A model generated the notes under the pieces. The model was not told the origin of the DNA. It saw nothing but the letters and a program-made list of their open reading frames with translations, and did not search any database. Source: Oceanicoccus sp. KOV_DT_Chl (GTDB lineage: Bacteria > Pseudomonadota > Gammaproteobacteria > Pseudomonadales > Dasaniaceae). Taken from it: a stretch of DNA of 64,000 bases. The translations under genes were made by a program, and so were the position numbers. The stretch spans positions 310,001 to 374,000 of the forward strand of contig NZ_FQLF01000004.1 of NCBI RefSeq assembly GCF_900120175.1. The letters run 5' to 3'. Shown piece by piece: positions 9,366-19,554 of this stretch (position 1 is its first letter; each line of letters begins with the position of its first letter).

Positions 9366-11786
9366 CTAAAACCGGTAAACACCCTGCACCGCTACACTTT
9401 TACTGCGCTCGTAAAAAGCATACCGACTAGCCACATCAAAGGACGTACCTGCCAGCGGTGTTTGGTTACCATAGGTCATGATCTCCTCGTCAGTCAGGTT
9501 TTTACCTATCAAGGCCACCTCCCAATTGGCATTAATATCAGAAATGGCAATACGGGCATTGACTTTGACATAGCCATCCTGATCCATGCCAGGGTCAAGT
9601 GTTTGAGTGGGGTTGTAATCATCAGTAAAAATTAAATCCAGAGAACTACTCAACGTTAAAGAGTCGCCGATAGTAGTAAAATAATTACCGGTTAAACTAC
9701 CACTCCAGTCGGCGACGTATTGGTTAGTACGACCTTTATAGTCACAATTATTACCGCTGGGGGAATTAGGTGTTTCACCGAAATTACATTGGCCTTCAGC
9801 ATAATCAGTAAATTCAAAATCCAGATAAGCCAAGGACCCGGAAACAGTAAAGCTCTCGGTAACTCTCCAGCGGCCATCAAGCTCCAGGCCATAGGTTTCT
9901 GCCTCACCAGCGTTACCCACATTAAAGCCTAAAGTGCCGTCAAAGATACTGACTTGAAGATCTTCATACTCGGTATAGAAAAGCGCGACATTAAGTTCAG
10001 CGGCGCCATCCATCAGCGTTGTTTTTGCACCCAACTCAAAGCTTGTCGCTTTTTCATCTTCGTATTCAAAGGTACCTACATTAGGAAAATAACCGAAACC
10101 TGCAGCTGCCGCGGGAAATTCCGGGGGAGAACCTGCGGGGTCAGCATTTGAACGAGCATCAAATCCTCCTGACTTACTTCCCTGAGAAATATTGGCGTAC
10201 ATCATCATGTCTGGGTTGATGTCATATTCGACTAATATGGAGGGTGAAAAAGCCTGCTCATTACGACTGTCTTTTAAGTTATGCCGATCGACTTTAAAAA
10301 CCAATCCGTAAACTGCATCAACACCAAAAGGCTGTGCCGAAAATATAGAGCCATAATCAAACGGTAACTCATTGCCTTGTAGATCCGTGTAAGTTAATTC
10401 GCGGCTACCATCCTTTTCTTCTTCGGTATAACGGCCACCAAAAGTTAACCGCAAATCATCACGTACATTCCAGGTTGCTTGTAAAAATGCGGAATAAATA
10501 TCGGTATCGGTGGTGAACTCTCGAGGCACTGCCGTATTTACCAAGAGATCACCGGGCGTGATGTTAAACGCGGCAAAACCGGCATTAACTGCTGCAGGTA
10601 AAATACTATTGGAATCCAACGTGATACGGTCATTGAAAACCAACTCACTGGATTGATAATACAATCCACCGATATACTCCCAGGTTTCACCGACTGGAGA
10701 GGTAAAGCGAATCTCCTGACTAATTTGCTCATATTCTTCTTGTGAACGCAGTGAAAAAATAGTCGCGCCGGTGAAATCACAATCGCAGACTTCGTCATAC
10801 TCATATTCGAGTAATCCGGTGATAAAAGTCAGTGTCCCCTCGCCCAAGGCGTAATTTGCAGTAAAGGTGATACTATCCGTTTCATTTTCACTGCTATCAC
10901 CATTAGATGTACGTTTATAGTCTTGCTCATTATTTAAGACTGATGCATCAGCGCCAAAACCAGCAACCAGAAGCTGGCTATAGGTTAAATTGTTGGCACC
11001 GGGCTCTTCATTAACAATTTCAATTTGTCGACCGGTAACATCAAATTCACCATGTTCAACTTTCAGTGATAAATCTAAATTTTCATTTACGTCTAAAGCA
11101 AAAGCGAGACGAATAGTCTCTTCATCCCGTCCTGGCTCATCATCACCGCTAAAGATATTCTCCATATAACCGTCCATTTCACGGCTACGGTAGGCTAAGC
11201 GCGCACTTAAATTATCGGTAAGTCCCCCGTTGAGGACTAAATCAAAAATCTCTTCACCATGCTCTGGCTCATATAAAGCCGTCACCGAACCTTCAAATTC
11301 ACTGCTTGGCTTGGCGGTGATAATACTCAGAGCACCTGAAATACTATTTTTACCAAATAATATATTTTGCGGGCCTCTAAGCACCTCAACCCTTTCTAAA
11401 TCCAGAAAAGGAGCTCGGGATAATTGAGCACGACCGTAAGATACGCCATCTATATACATACCCGTAGATTGCTCAAAACCCTGATTAATCCCGGAACCAA
11501 TACCACGTATGTAAATATTGGTACCGATACCCGTTTCAGACATGGTGAGATTTGGCACATAAGCCTGCAAATCCTCAATCTTATCGATCCCCGCCTCCAT
11601 TAATTTCGAGCCAGAAACTGCAGAAACGGACACAGGTACGTCCTGCAAGCTTTCAGTACGAATTTGGGCCGTAACAAGAATCTCTTCAAGCACCAACTCC
11701 TCTGCAGTAAGCGGCGAGAATGGCGATAAAGATGAAAGTAGTGCAGCGGATACTAATGGAACGTAGTTACTTTTTTGACGACTCAT
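9366..11786 (-). CDS. TonB-dependent outer-membrane receptor
   Basis: This is an 806-residue outer-membrane receptor of the type with a plug domain and a 22-strand barrel. The chosen ATG at 11786 has GGGGGA before it and gives the signal peptide MSRQKSNYVPLVSAALLSSL; a longer frame reaches 11903 but lacks a credible site. The TonB box-like segment LEEILVTAQ opens the mature protein, the plug motifs include VPNLTMSETGIGTNIYIRGI and VEVLRGPQNILFGKNSISGA, and the C-terminus ends in aromatic VAVQGVYRF. The EEILVTAQ style is common in marine proteobacteria for receptors of unknown ligands. No transporter or hydrolase gene next to it reveals the substrate. The gene is intact. Confidence 0.9.
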   Translation of the reverse strand: MSRQKSNYVPLVSAALLSSLSPFSPLTAEELVLEEILVTAQIRTESLQDVPVSVSAVSGSKLMEAGIDKIEDLQAYVPNLTMSETGIGTNIYIRGIGSGINQGFEQSTGMYIDGVSYGRAQLSRAPFLDLERVEVLRGPQNILFGKNSISGALSIITAKPSSEFEGSVTALYEPEHGEEIFDLVLNGGLTDNLSARLAYRSREMDGYMENIFSGDDEPGRDEETIRLAFALDVNENLDLSLKVEHGEFDVTGRQIEIVNEEPGANNLTYSQLLVAGFGADASVLNNEQDYKRTSNGDSSENETDSITFTANYALGEGTLTFITGLLEYEYDEVCDCDFTGATIFSLRSQEEYEQISQEIRFTSPVGETWEYIGGLYYQSSELVFNDRITLDSNSILPAAVNAGFAAFNITPGDLLVNTAVPREFTTDTDIYSAFLQATWNVRDDLRLTFGGRYTEEEKDGSRELTYTDLQGNELPFDYGSIFSAQPFGVDAVYGLVFKVDRHNLKDSRNEQAFSPSILVEYDINPDMMMYANISQGSKSGGFDARSNADPAGSPPEFPAAAAGFGYFPNVGTFEYEDEKATSFELGAKTTLMDGAAELNVALFYTEYEDLQVSIFDGTLGFNVGNAGEAETYGLELDGRWRVTESFTVSGSLAYLDFEFTDYAEGQCNFGETPNSPSGNNCDYKGRTNQYVADWSGSLTGNYFTTIGDSLTLSSSLDLIFTDDYNPTQTLDPGMDQDGYVKVNARIAISDINANWEVALIGKNLTDEEIMTYGNQTPLAGTSFDVASRYAFYERSKSVAVQGVYRF

Positions 11787-11945
11787 ATTTTCCCCCAAAG
11801 AAATTATGAAACTTATTGTTATATCAGTCGAATAACCGACACTGACGACCTTACTCCTCATTCTAGTACTAATAAAGCAAGTGTAAATAACAAATCCAAG
11901 CAATTAAGGGTCACTTATTAGATCACTTGTGAATATCTCAGACAT

Positions 11946-12404
11946 TTAAAATATACCAAGTACCAGTCCGGCAGCCATTGCCTGACCTAACTCCTTGCAT
12001 TGCGAAAGCATATCAACTGATGCCTCTCCCTGCATTATTAAGGGTTCAGCGATTAATTTTAAAGGATAGCCTTTAGCAATGACCTGAATTTGGCGGGCAG
12101 CTCCCGAGCCATCATTGCCTGCGCTAATAAAAAATGCATAAGGTATATTTAGCTGATGAGCTTGCGTGGGGTAAAAACTGCGGTCAAAAAAGTCTTTTAA
12201 ACCGCCAGATAAATAACCCAAATTTTCAGGGCTGCCAAAAATCACACCATCCGCCCATAACAAATCCTTTGATGAGGCCTCCATTGCCCGTAACAGGCGG
12301 ATTTCTATGCCTTTTTCACAATTCGCACCCGTAGCAACAGCAGCGGCTAACTGCCGGGTATTACCCGACTGCGAATGATAAATAATAGCAAGCTTCTTAG
12401 TCAT
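11946..12404 (-). CDS. Flavodoxin-family FMN protein / NAD(P)H oxidoreductase
   Basis: The 152-residue protein starts KKLAIIYHSQSGNTRQLAAA, the FMN-phosphate loop of flavodoxins and WrbA-like proteins. WADGVIFGSPENLGYLSGGLKDFFDR is the second FMN-binding loop and AFFISAGNDGSGAARQIQVI the third. It is shorter than WrbA (about 200 residues), so a general flavodoxin-like reductase or electron carrier is the safest call. It begins 4 bases after the VanZ-like gene's stop, so the two form an operon. Confidence 0.8.
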   Translation of the reverse strand: MTKKLAIIYHSQSGNTRQLAAAVATGANCEKGIEIRLLRAMEASSKDLLWADGVIFGSPENLGYLSGGLKDFFDRSFYPTQAHQLNIPYAFFISAGNDGSGAARQIQVIAKGYPLKLIAEPLIMQGEASVDMLSQCKELGQAMAAGLVLGIF

Positions 12405-12408
12405 ATCA

Positions 12409-12786
12409 TCAAGTTCGACTTAGCCAGCCAGATAGATCTTTCCCTGAGCGCTTAATTAATTCATATCTTGTATATTGATATAATAATAGGCCAAACAAGT
12501 TTGCTACGAGATCAATGGCCGACCCTTCACGGTAAGGTAAAAATAATTGGATAAGCTCAATCAACACACCATAAGAAAATAACGGCAGCAATTTGGCTAA
12601 CCACATATGGCGGCTTGGGTAGCCAAGGTCTAATAGTACAAATAATACAAAGAACGCGACGCAGTGATTGGCTTTATCCCAACCCAAAGAAACTGTAGCC
12701 TGTTCTTGTGGCGCTAAAGCAAGAACAGTTATAGCAGTCAGGGCCAGTATAAATCCACAGCGAGAAAGGATAGAAATACTCAACAA
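12409..12786 (-). CDS. VanZ-like small membrane protein
   Basis: This 125-residue protein has about four hydrophobic helices and the VanZ-type motif DKANHCVAFFVLFVLLDLGY followed by LLPLFSYGVLIELIQLFLPYREGSAIDLVANLFG. Members of this family are membrane proteins of unclear function; only some are linked to glycopeptide resistance, and nothing here suggests that. The start is a TTG at 12786 (or the next TTG), with GGAG upstream; no ATG is available in a sensible place. It is the first gene of a pair with the flavodoxin-like gene. Confidence 0.7.
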   Translation of the reverse strand: MLSISILSRCGFILALTAITVLALAPQEQATVSLGWDKANHCVAFFVLFVLLDLGYPSRHMWLAKLLPLFSYGVLIELIQLFLPYREGSAIDLVANLFGLLLYQYTRYELIKRSGKDLSGWLSRT

Positions 12787-13269
12787 AAGATCTCCATAAA
12801 CAAGCAGTTAATATTATCTACGCCACAGCTAAAGACAATTGAAAAACCCGTTAAGCTCTCGATTATAACGATAACACTATGTGATTAAAAATAACTCACT
12901 ATAGTCTTGCCAATATTGTTAAGGTCACTTTGCATAAACAGCAGCTTATGTCTTACTCATAGCCACAGACATATAGGATACTTTTCAGTGCTTTAAAACA
13001 AGAAATAGCGTATCAAGCTTAAGTAAATACACAGAAATCTGTACTCCTTGTTGGTAGCTAACAGCGAGTGTTGGAGACAATAATATCGCAACATTTGCAG
13101 TTTAAACCTGATATCGCCAGAACATATGCCGAATGATCAAGATGAATCGGCTGACCAAAACAATGGCGCACGAATAGCCTATAACAGGCTGCCAAACCGA
13201 AAATTTCAACTATACTGATATTTTTTACCATTCATCCAATCCGATCCACCCTCAAATCAGCTAGGTCTC
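12787..13269. other. Intergenic region, no gene seen
   Basis: About 480 A/T-rich bases between the divergent VanZ-like gene and a small membrane-protein gene. No frame of useful length and no RNA gene is recognisable. A TATACT near 13212 could be the -10 box of the downstream plus-strand gene, but a good -35 box is not seen at the right distance. Confidence 0.4.
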
Positions 13270-13659
13270 ATGTCCAAAAAAAACAATAATATGGTGAAGA
13301 ATATCCTTATTGGGATAGTGATTGTATCGGTGCTAGTCGGTACTGGGTTGATATTGTATTTTTACCTTGGTGATACCAAACCCAAAACCTTCTACGTCCG
13401 CGACATCAATGATGCAACCTATGATTGCGAGGATAAAATTGTCAACAAATATGGCGATAAACTAGTAAGTAAGCATTACGACAATTTATCTTCCCGCTTT
13501 GAAGAGCAAAAAAATCAGTATCTAATCTACTACCGCATTAGCATCAAAGAAAAAGAAAACGGCCTACCCATGATCAATGACTATATGGCCAAGTGTGTTG
13601 TATGGGAAAAGCTAGGCTATGTCTCTGACTTCAGGGTTTACGAATTTTTAAAAGCCTAA
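13270..13659 (+). CDS. Small membrane-anchored hypothetical protein
   Basis: I do not recognise this 129-residue protein. It has a short lysine-rich N-terminus (SKKNNNMVKN), one membrane helix (ILIGIVIVSVLVGTGLILYFYL) and a soluble, charged C-terminal part of about 90 residues with two cysteines (YDCEDK and MAKCVVWEK), presumably in the periplasm where they could form a disulfide. Its base use resembles its neighbours. It is convergent with pepN, and a shared terminator hairpin covers both stops. No function can be given. Confidence 0.65.
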   Translation: MSKKNNNMVKNILIGIVIVSVLVGTGLILYFYLGDTKPKTFYVRDINDATYDCEDKIVNKYGDKLVSKHYDNLSSRFEEQKNQYLIYYRISIKEKENGLPMINDYMAKCVVWEKLGYVSDFRVYEFLKA

Positions 13660-13681
13660 CCTAATTCAGGCCAGGCTTTTT
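13650..13681. terminator. Bidirectional terminator between small membrane gene and pepN
   Basis: AAAAGCCT (13650-13657) pairs with AGGCTTTT (13673-13680), flanked by A on the left and T on the right. The hairpin overlaps both convergent stop codons and can serve both strands. The loop of 15 bases is long. Confidence 0.5.
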
Positions 13682-16322
13682 GATACTACCTCATAAACAT
13701 CGCTGGATAAATTTGGCGCTGCGAGAATTCTCTGTAATTCAGCTTTCATTAAATTGGCACTCTCAACGGTATACGTTTTCCATTTAGTCAGCGGCCCAAC
13801 CAAGCGTGACGCCACCTGCGGATTAAGCCCGTTTAAATGAATAATCTGGTCGGCAAGAAAAGCATAGCCTGCCCCATCCTGCTGATGAAAATTTACCGGG
13901 TTTTGACCACAAAATGCGCCAATCAATGCACGTACTTTATTGGGATTTTTGATATCAAAAGCCGGGTGTTCATTAGCTCGGTAACCCTGCCCAATGTACC
14001 CGGGGTTGCGCACGTAGCCTGCGCCATAAACCATTGGTTAACCACCAATGCTTCATGCTGCCAGCGCTGGTAAAAAACACCTAGCACTCTGGCCTTCTCA
14101 TGACCAAAAGAACTGTTTAGTAAAAAGCCAAAAGCTGCCAGCACATCCGTCATATTCTCTTCACGATCGAACTGTGCACTGCAGGCAGCCAACGCTTCAT
14201 CACTTTCTAGCAACATCAAATAGGCCAATGCGGTATTTTTTAAACTTCGCTCAGCAATTTGTTCTGCTGTAGGCTGGTAAGCCTGTCTGGAATCATTCGC
14301 ACGATAGGCCTGCCACAACTCCTGCTCTAGCTGTTCGGCTATCGTCAAGCGAGCAAAGGTACGCGCATGATAGATTGCATGTACATCGGCAGGGGATGAA
14401 ATTTCAGCCAGATAGGCCTCTGTTGGTAATTGCAGCATCAAGGCAACCATTGCCTTATCAAGCGTATCATCAATTAAAATCGCCCGATAAGCGTCAATTA
14501 ATCGAGAGTCACAATTAAGTTCCCGTCCAGCTTGATAATCGCTAACCAAATCATTAATTATCTGAACACCCAATTGCTGGGCCGCATCCCAGCGTATAAA
14601 TCCGTCACTATCATGGTTCATTAAAAACATTAAATCATCGCGGCTATAATCAAATGCCAACTTAACTGGCGCTGAAAAGCCACGTAGTAAACTGGGGACG
14701 GGACGCTCAATGACGTTGTTAAAGATAAACTGTTGATTCGCCTCAGTGACATCAAGAACCAACTCGGTATTATCACTGCTTTCAACATTAGCCGCAGTAC
14801 CAGCCAGCTCCAGGCGCAAGGCACCTGCCTCACCTAATAAGGCCATTGCCAGTGGAATATGGAAAGGTTGCTTCTCCGTTTCACCCGCTAACAAAGGGCA
14901 GTTCTGCGCAACATCCAGCGTATAGGTTTGGGCATGCTCATCGTAGTGACCTGAGATCGTCAGCCGTGGAGTACCCGCCTGACTGTACCAACGCCTAAAT
15001 TGTTTCAAGTCCTTGCCTGATGCATCTTCCATCGCTTTAACAAAATCTTCACAGGTTACGGCCTGTCCATCATGGCGATCAAAATACAGATCTGAACCTT
15101 TACGGAAATTTTCTGGCCCCAGCAAATTGGCTATCATCCTGACAACCTCGGCGCCTTTTTCATAAATCGTCACGGTATAAAAATTGGAAATTTCCATAAA
15201 CGACTCAGGCCGTACCGGGTGTGCCATCGGTCCACCGTCTTCAGCAAACTGTATGGAGCGCAGCATTGATACATCTTCCACTCGCTTAACCGTACGCGAC
15301 CCCATATCGGCAGAAAATTCAGTGTCTCGATAGACGGTGAAGCCTTCTTTTAAACTAAGCTGAAACCAATCTCGACAGGTCACCCGATTGCCGGACCAGT
15401 TATGGAAATACTCATGGGCAACCACACCCTCTACCCGTTGAAACCCGGCATCGGTAGTGGTTTCGGGTTTAGCTAATACACAGGAAGTATTAAAAATATT
15501 GAGACTTTTGTTCTCCATAGCGCCCATATTAAAATCATCAACGGCTACAATGTTGAATATGTTCAAGTCGTATTCGCGACCATAGACTTCTTCGTCCCAT
15601 CGCATCGACGCTTTTAGTGAAGTCATTGCATGCTCGCACTTATCGAGATCCTTAGCTTCAACAAATATTCTCAATGTGACATGTTGATCGGAAGCGGTGG
15701 TAAAATAATCCTCAGTAAATGCCAAATCCCCAGCAACTAATGCAAATAAATAGGCAGGTTTTTTAAAGGGGTCATCCCACTTCACCCAGTGGCGGTTATT
15801 GTCCAGCTCGCCACTAGCCACCTGATTTCCATTTGACAGTAATACCGGATACCGTTTCTTATCAGCCTCTATAGTGGTAGTAAATACCGACATAACATCA
15901 GGCCGATCAAGATAGTAGGTAATTTTTCTGAAACCTTCTGCCTCACACTGAGTGCAAAACATCGTCTGGGACTTATATAAGCCTTCTAATGATGTGTTTT
16001 CCTGCGGTTTTATTTCGGTAGTACAGGTCAACGTAAAGTGGTCGGGAACTGAATGAATTACTAGTGATTCTGCAGTGACCACGAAGCGATCTGCTGCTAA
16101 TAACACACCGTCGATTTTTATTGATTGTAAAACCAGGTCCTGCCCGTGCAGTTCTAATGGTACGCTATTATCAGCAGCATCAGGATTGCGATGCAACAAT
16201 AATGTTGACGTTACCACAGTCAAACTCTCATCCAGAGAAAAGTGCAAATCCGTTTTTTCAATTAAGAAATCAGGAACCTTATAGTCTTTTAAATAAATAG
16301 TGTGCGGTTGCGCATCACGCAT
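13666..16322 (-). CDS. pepN: Aminopeptidase N (one frameshift)
   Basis: This is an M1-family zinc aminopeptidase of about 885 residues (E. coli PepN has 870), cytoplasmic, removing N-terminal residues from peptides. The exopeptidase motif [12 protein letters not shown] and the zinc site [20 protein letters not shown] with the third ligand in [13 protein letters not shown] are all present. The frame breaks at about 13967-13969: the upstream frame ends in a stray tail after VTELMN, and with one extra base the reading is [20 protein letters not shown], as in the family, through to the end at 13666. I take this as a one-base sequence deletion. It is probably the first gene on its strand here, with DUF2797 and DUF1315 genes upstream. 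Confidence 0.92.
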
Positions 16323-16364
16323 TTTGTATGCTCCAAAAATTAACTTTGTATAATTATTATAAAA

Positions 16365-17207
16365 TCAGTGTGTACTGAACTCGATATGATAAGCGCCAAA
16401 TTTTCTAATATTCAATACGCCCACGTCGAGGATAAGATATTGGCCTTTTATTCCTTTCAACACGCCCTCAATAAGAGGTTGCTTGTCAAAATTCAGTGAA
16501 ATCACTTTGCTGGGAAATTCTGCTACTGGAAAGTCGAATTCATAAGCCTGGGCATCATCGATTGATTGTATCGCTTGCAAACCATACTGTTGCTGCAACT
16601 CTGCAATGGATGCTGCGCATTCTTGTTGTAGGCGATTCTTCTCAGCAACTAAATCAATAAACTCAACATCACCCTTTAACATCTTGCGCCAATTGGTTTT
16701 GTCTGCAACATGATTTTTAAACACCACTTCAACCAAGCCAGATAGACGTCGAGTTGAAACTCGATAGATCGGCAACGCCTGAATAGCACCTTGATCAATC
16801 CAGCGGGTAGGCACCTGAGTGCCGCGTGTGATACCCACCTTAATACCTGAAGAATTAGCAAGATAAACAACATGATCAATCATGCAATTGGCTTCCCCCC
16901 ACTCTGGCTCACGGCATGTGCCGTGTTCATAGTGGCATTTTTCAGGGCTCATTATGCAAGTATCACATTGTGCCAGTTTGGTGAAACAAGGATAGCAGTA
17001 GCCTTGATTAAAACTCTTTTTAGTATTGCGTCCGCAATGATTACATTGAATAGCACCGGTATAGTGTAACTTGATGGATTTACCAATAAGTTCATTTAAT
17101 GGCACCAGCTGGTCACTCAGTGGCAACTGATAAAGTACTTGATTATCACTCTCCCCGGCCATAGCCACTTGCATTTTACGTAGGTTACCAGCGATTAGAT
17201 CAGACAA
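16365..17207 (-). CDS. DUF2797 family protein
   Basis: This 280-residue protein matches the DUF2797 family known from gammaproteobacteria. It has a cysteine-rich, probably zinc-binding section (CNHCGRNTKKSFNQGYCYPC, then CDTCIMSPEKCHYEHGTC) at residues 55-98, followed by VVYLANSSGIKVGITRGTQV and PTRWIDQGA, a segment resembling a GIY-YIG-type fold. Function is unknown. The start is a TTG at 17207 with GGAG upstream; an ATG 12 codons later is the alternative. It is in line with DUF1315 upstream and pepN downstream. Confidence 0.8.
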   Translation of the reverse strand: MSDLIAGNLRKMQVAMAGESDNQVLYQLPLSDQLVPLNELIGKSIKLHYTGAIQCNHCGRNTKKSFNQGYCYPCFTKLAQCDTCIMSPEKCHYEHGTCREPEWGEANCMIDHVVYLANSSGIKVGITRGTQVPTRWIDQGAIQALPIYRVSTRRLSGLVEVVFKNHVADKTNWRKMLKGDVEFIDLVAEKNRLQQECAASIAELQQQYGLQAIQSIDDAQAYEFDFPVAEFPSKVISLNFDKQPLIEGVLKGIKGQYLILDVGVLNIRKFGAYHIEFSTH

Positions 17208-17246
17208 TTGAAAACTCCGGTGAAATTTTATAAATCAGGTTTACTT

Positions 17247-17519
17247 TTAGTGCCATTTTAGAGGAGTGTCGGCATCAGCATCGGGAGAAGCGTCATCCCC
17301 GCACTGCTCTCCTTCAGCCTTGCTGCCACGATCTATATAACCCACGCGTTGTTCCTCAGGAAGAAAGCGCTGTTCGTAATTAATCACTGCTTCCATACAT
17401 AATTCTTTTTGCTCTTGTGTCAGGGCTTTACCATCAGGCCATTTTCCAATTTCTATGGCCTTCTTTAAACTGGCATGAATGTCCGGCGTAAGGTTGTTAA
17501 TTAATTGTTCAAAATTCAT
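17247..17519 (-). CDS. DUF1315 family protein (YeaC-like)
   Basis: A 90-residue protein matching the YeaC/DUF1315 family: MNFEQLINNLTPDIHASLKK, then EIGKWPDGKALTQEQKELCM and NYEQRFLPEEQRVGYIDRGS. The family has no known function. I start it at the ATG at 17519 because the longer frame to 17621 overlaps the rhomboid gene and its extra residues do not look like the family. The C-terminal tail is acidic. It lies between the rhomboid and DUF2797 genes. Confidence 0.75.
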   Translation of the reverse strand: MNFEQLINNLTPDIHASLKKAIEIGKWPDGKALTQEQKELCMEAVINYEQRFLPEEQRVGYIDRGSKAEGEQCGDDASPDADADTPLKWH

Positions 17520-17583
17520 GTCGTACTCTGCATTCGTATTAAAAAGATAGTATTCAGGTTCTTGCATTGAACCAACCATAAAG

Positions 17584-18453
17584 CTAGTTCTGAATCTGCT
17601 GATCGGCAGAAAACTTATCAATCAGAGCCGCGCCTAACCCCATCAAACAGCCCATAATTAAACCGCCTAAATGGGCAACATTGGCGATTTTACCAGCCCC
17701 AAGCATGCCGGCAAAACCGGCAAAACCCAACACCATCATCCCTAAAGAAAAATATAAAATTACGTTTGGGATTTGCAAATTTTTAGCTGGCCTTAATAGA
17801 CTCCAAATCCAGCCGTACCCGAGCAAGCCATAGACTACACCCGACATGCCTCCAAATATTGACACCTCGGCATACTTGGCTTGAAGTATGTTAGACCCTA
17901 AACCGATAACCATAGTGATGCCCAGCATTCTAACACTGCCCTGAAGCAACTCAATGCGCTGGCCAACGAACCACAACAAACACATATTAAAAGCGATGTG
18001 CATTAATCCAAAATGTAGAAAGATAGGGGTAATCAAGCGCCAATACTGCCCTTCAGGAATACTAAAGACTACATACTGTCTCACTCGATCGAAATCGAAA
18101 AAAGTAAAATATTTGACTAGATCATAATCACGATCGAAGGAAACAATAAGAAAGCCAACAATACTCAGGGCAATAAAAACGATCGTTACAGGTAAGTGTT
18201 GAAAAAGCTTACTGGCGATTACAGCGGCCTCAGGTTTTGGTGGTAAATTAATCGCTGGTAATTCTTCCACACCATCTTGCCATTGTTGATAGATGTCGTG
18301 AACCTGGGCTGCCACCGTTTTATCGCCGACCAACAACAGGCGGCGCCCCTCACTCTCTATTACGCGATGCGCAACACCCTGCTGCCACAGGTACTGGCTA
18401 AATGCCTGAAGGTCCTCGTCCAGTCCGACATTAACTACGACAATTTCACCCAT
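17584..18453 (-). CDS. glpG: Rhomboid intramembrane serine protease
   Basis: This 290-residue protein has a cytoplasmic N-terminal domain (residues 1-80, VNVGLDEDLQAFSQYLWQQG, like the GlpG N-domain) and six membrane helices. The catalytic serine is in FGGMSGVVYGLLGYG and the catalytic histidine in NVAHLGGLIMGCLMG; HFGLMHIAFNMCLLWFVGQR carries the conserved HxxxN of helix 2. It cleaves membrane proteins within the bilayer; native substrates are unknown. I use the ATG at 18453 rather than the GTG two codons earlier. It is intact. Confidence 0.9.
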   Translation of the reverse strand: MGEIVVVNVGLDEDLQAFSQYLWQQGVAHRVIESEGRRLLLVGDKTVAAQVHDIYQQWQDGVEELPAINLPPKPEAAVIASKLFQHLPVTIVFIALSIVGFLIVSFDRDYDLVKYFTFFDFDRVRQYVVFSIPEGQYWRLITPIFLHFGLMHIAFNMCLLWFVGQRIELLQGSVRMLGITMVIGLGSNILQAKYAEVSIFGGMSGVVYGLLGYGWIWSLLRPAKNLQIPNVILYFSLGMMVLGFAGFAGMLGAGKIANVAHLGGLIMGCLMGLGAALIDKFSADQQIQN

Positions 18454-18477
18454 ATTCACTACTCAACATCAGGAATT

Positions 18478-19482
18478 CTATAACTCGAGCGTTTCATTAC
18501 CATGCACCCAAGTAAATTTGTTAGCAGTTAAGTGTTGCTCACCATCCATGCGATAAGCCACTAATCGCCCATTTTTTACCGCACTATAATCAAGACAAGC
18601 AACATTGGGAGTGAGTGGCGCAGGATCACCACTTTGCCAATAATGCCCAATAAACAAAGGGCGCTGATGCTTATCATAGTATGGAATCTGTTGTATTTCG
18701 GCTGCACTTAACAATGTCTTAGCAACCGTTGATGACAAAGCATCGGGTTGAAATTCTACATCACCGTAAGTACGGGGGTTTTTAACCCAATACTTAGCCC
18801 TAAAAGCGCGGCGCGTATATCCATCCTGCCCGATCATCGATAAATTATCAGGCAGCATTAAGCTAACACCGCGAACCGTTCGACTCATAAAACGTCCTGC
18901 AAAATTTTTATAATCCTGGGATTTAAGCAAAAATGCATGATCTATCGTTGCATCAGGTCGCTGTAATAAAAATTCATCGATAAGCTGCTGATCCCAACAG
19001 GCATGAACAACCCTGAAACTTTCGAACTCTAAAAACAATGGCCATTGGTAGATCCACTGCAAAGTATCACTCCAGTCTCCAGGGTGATTTGCGTATTGAT
19101 CCAGAGTCTGCTGAATCGAATGGGTATGGCTTTCGGTGTGTTCTCGTAAATAGGTTTTATTACTATTGCCGGGTGCCAATGTTGTATAGCCCAAGGCATT
19201 ATATTCATGATTACCCATAACAATTTGAGCGCTTCCACTCTCAACCATTTCTCTAATTATCAGCATTGCCTCGCGAATCTTCGGGCCACGATCGAGAATA
19301 TCGCCCATAAAAATGATTTGTCTAGGCCGGGACGGATTGGAAAATTGATAGGCTCCTCGCTGCTTACTGTAACCCAGCAAGGTGAGTAGTTTTACTAAAC
19401 TGTCCGCACAGCCATGCACATCTCCGATGAGATCATAACCAGCAAAGTGTCTGTCACTATTAAGAGGTTCAGCAGCAGTCAT
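18478..19482 (-). CDS. Metallophosphoesterase, PP1/ApaH-like
   Basis: A calcineurin-type phosphatase of about 334 residues. The metal-binding motifs are present in order: YDLIGDVHGCADSL near residue 17, IIFMGDILDRGPKIREAM near residue 55 and IVMGNHEYNALGY near residue 90, with HACWDQQ and LFIGHYWQSGDP carrying later ligands. This is the arrangement of PrpA/ApaH-type protein phosphatases and dinucleotide hydrolases; the substrate cannot be told. The ATG at 19482 is preferred over a TTG upstream. The gene is 24 bases upstream of the rhomboid gene on the same strand. Confidence 0.85.
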   Translation of the reverse strand: MTAAEPLNSDRHFAGYDLIGDVHGCADSLVKLLTLLGYSKQRGAYQFSNPSRPRQIIFMGDILDRGPKIREAMLIIREMVESGSAQIVMGNHEYNALGYTTLAPGNSNKTYLREHTESHTHSIQQTLDQYANHPGDWSDTLQWIYQWPLFLEFESFRVVHACWDQQLIDEFLLQRPDATIDHAFLLKSQDYKNFAGRFMSRTVRGVSLMLPDNLSMIGQDGYTRRAFRAKYWVKNPRTYGDVEFQPDALSSTVAKTLLSAAEIQQIPYYDKHQRPLFIGHYWQSGDPAPLTPNVACLDYSAVKNGRLVAYRMDGEQHLTANKFTWVHGNETLEL

Positions 19483-19554
19483 AATCAACGCCTAATACAA
19501 CAGAAATCGAAAATACAAACTCCGCGTCATACTTCAATGGATAACCTGACCTTA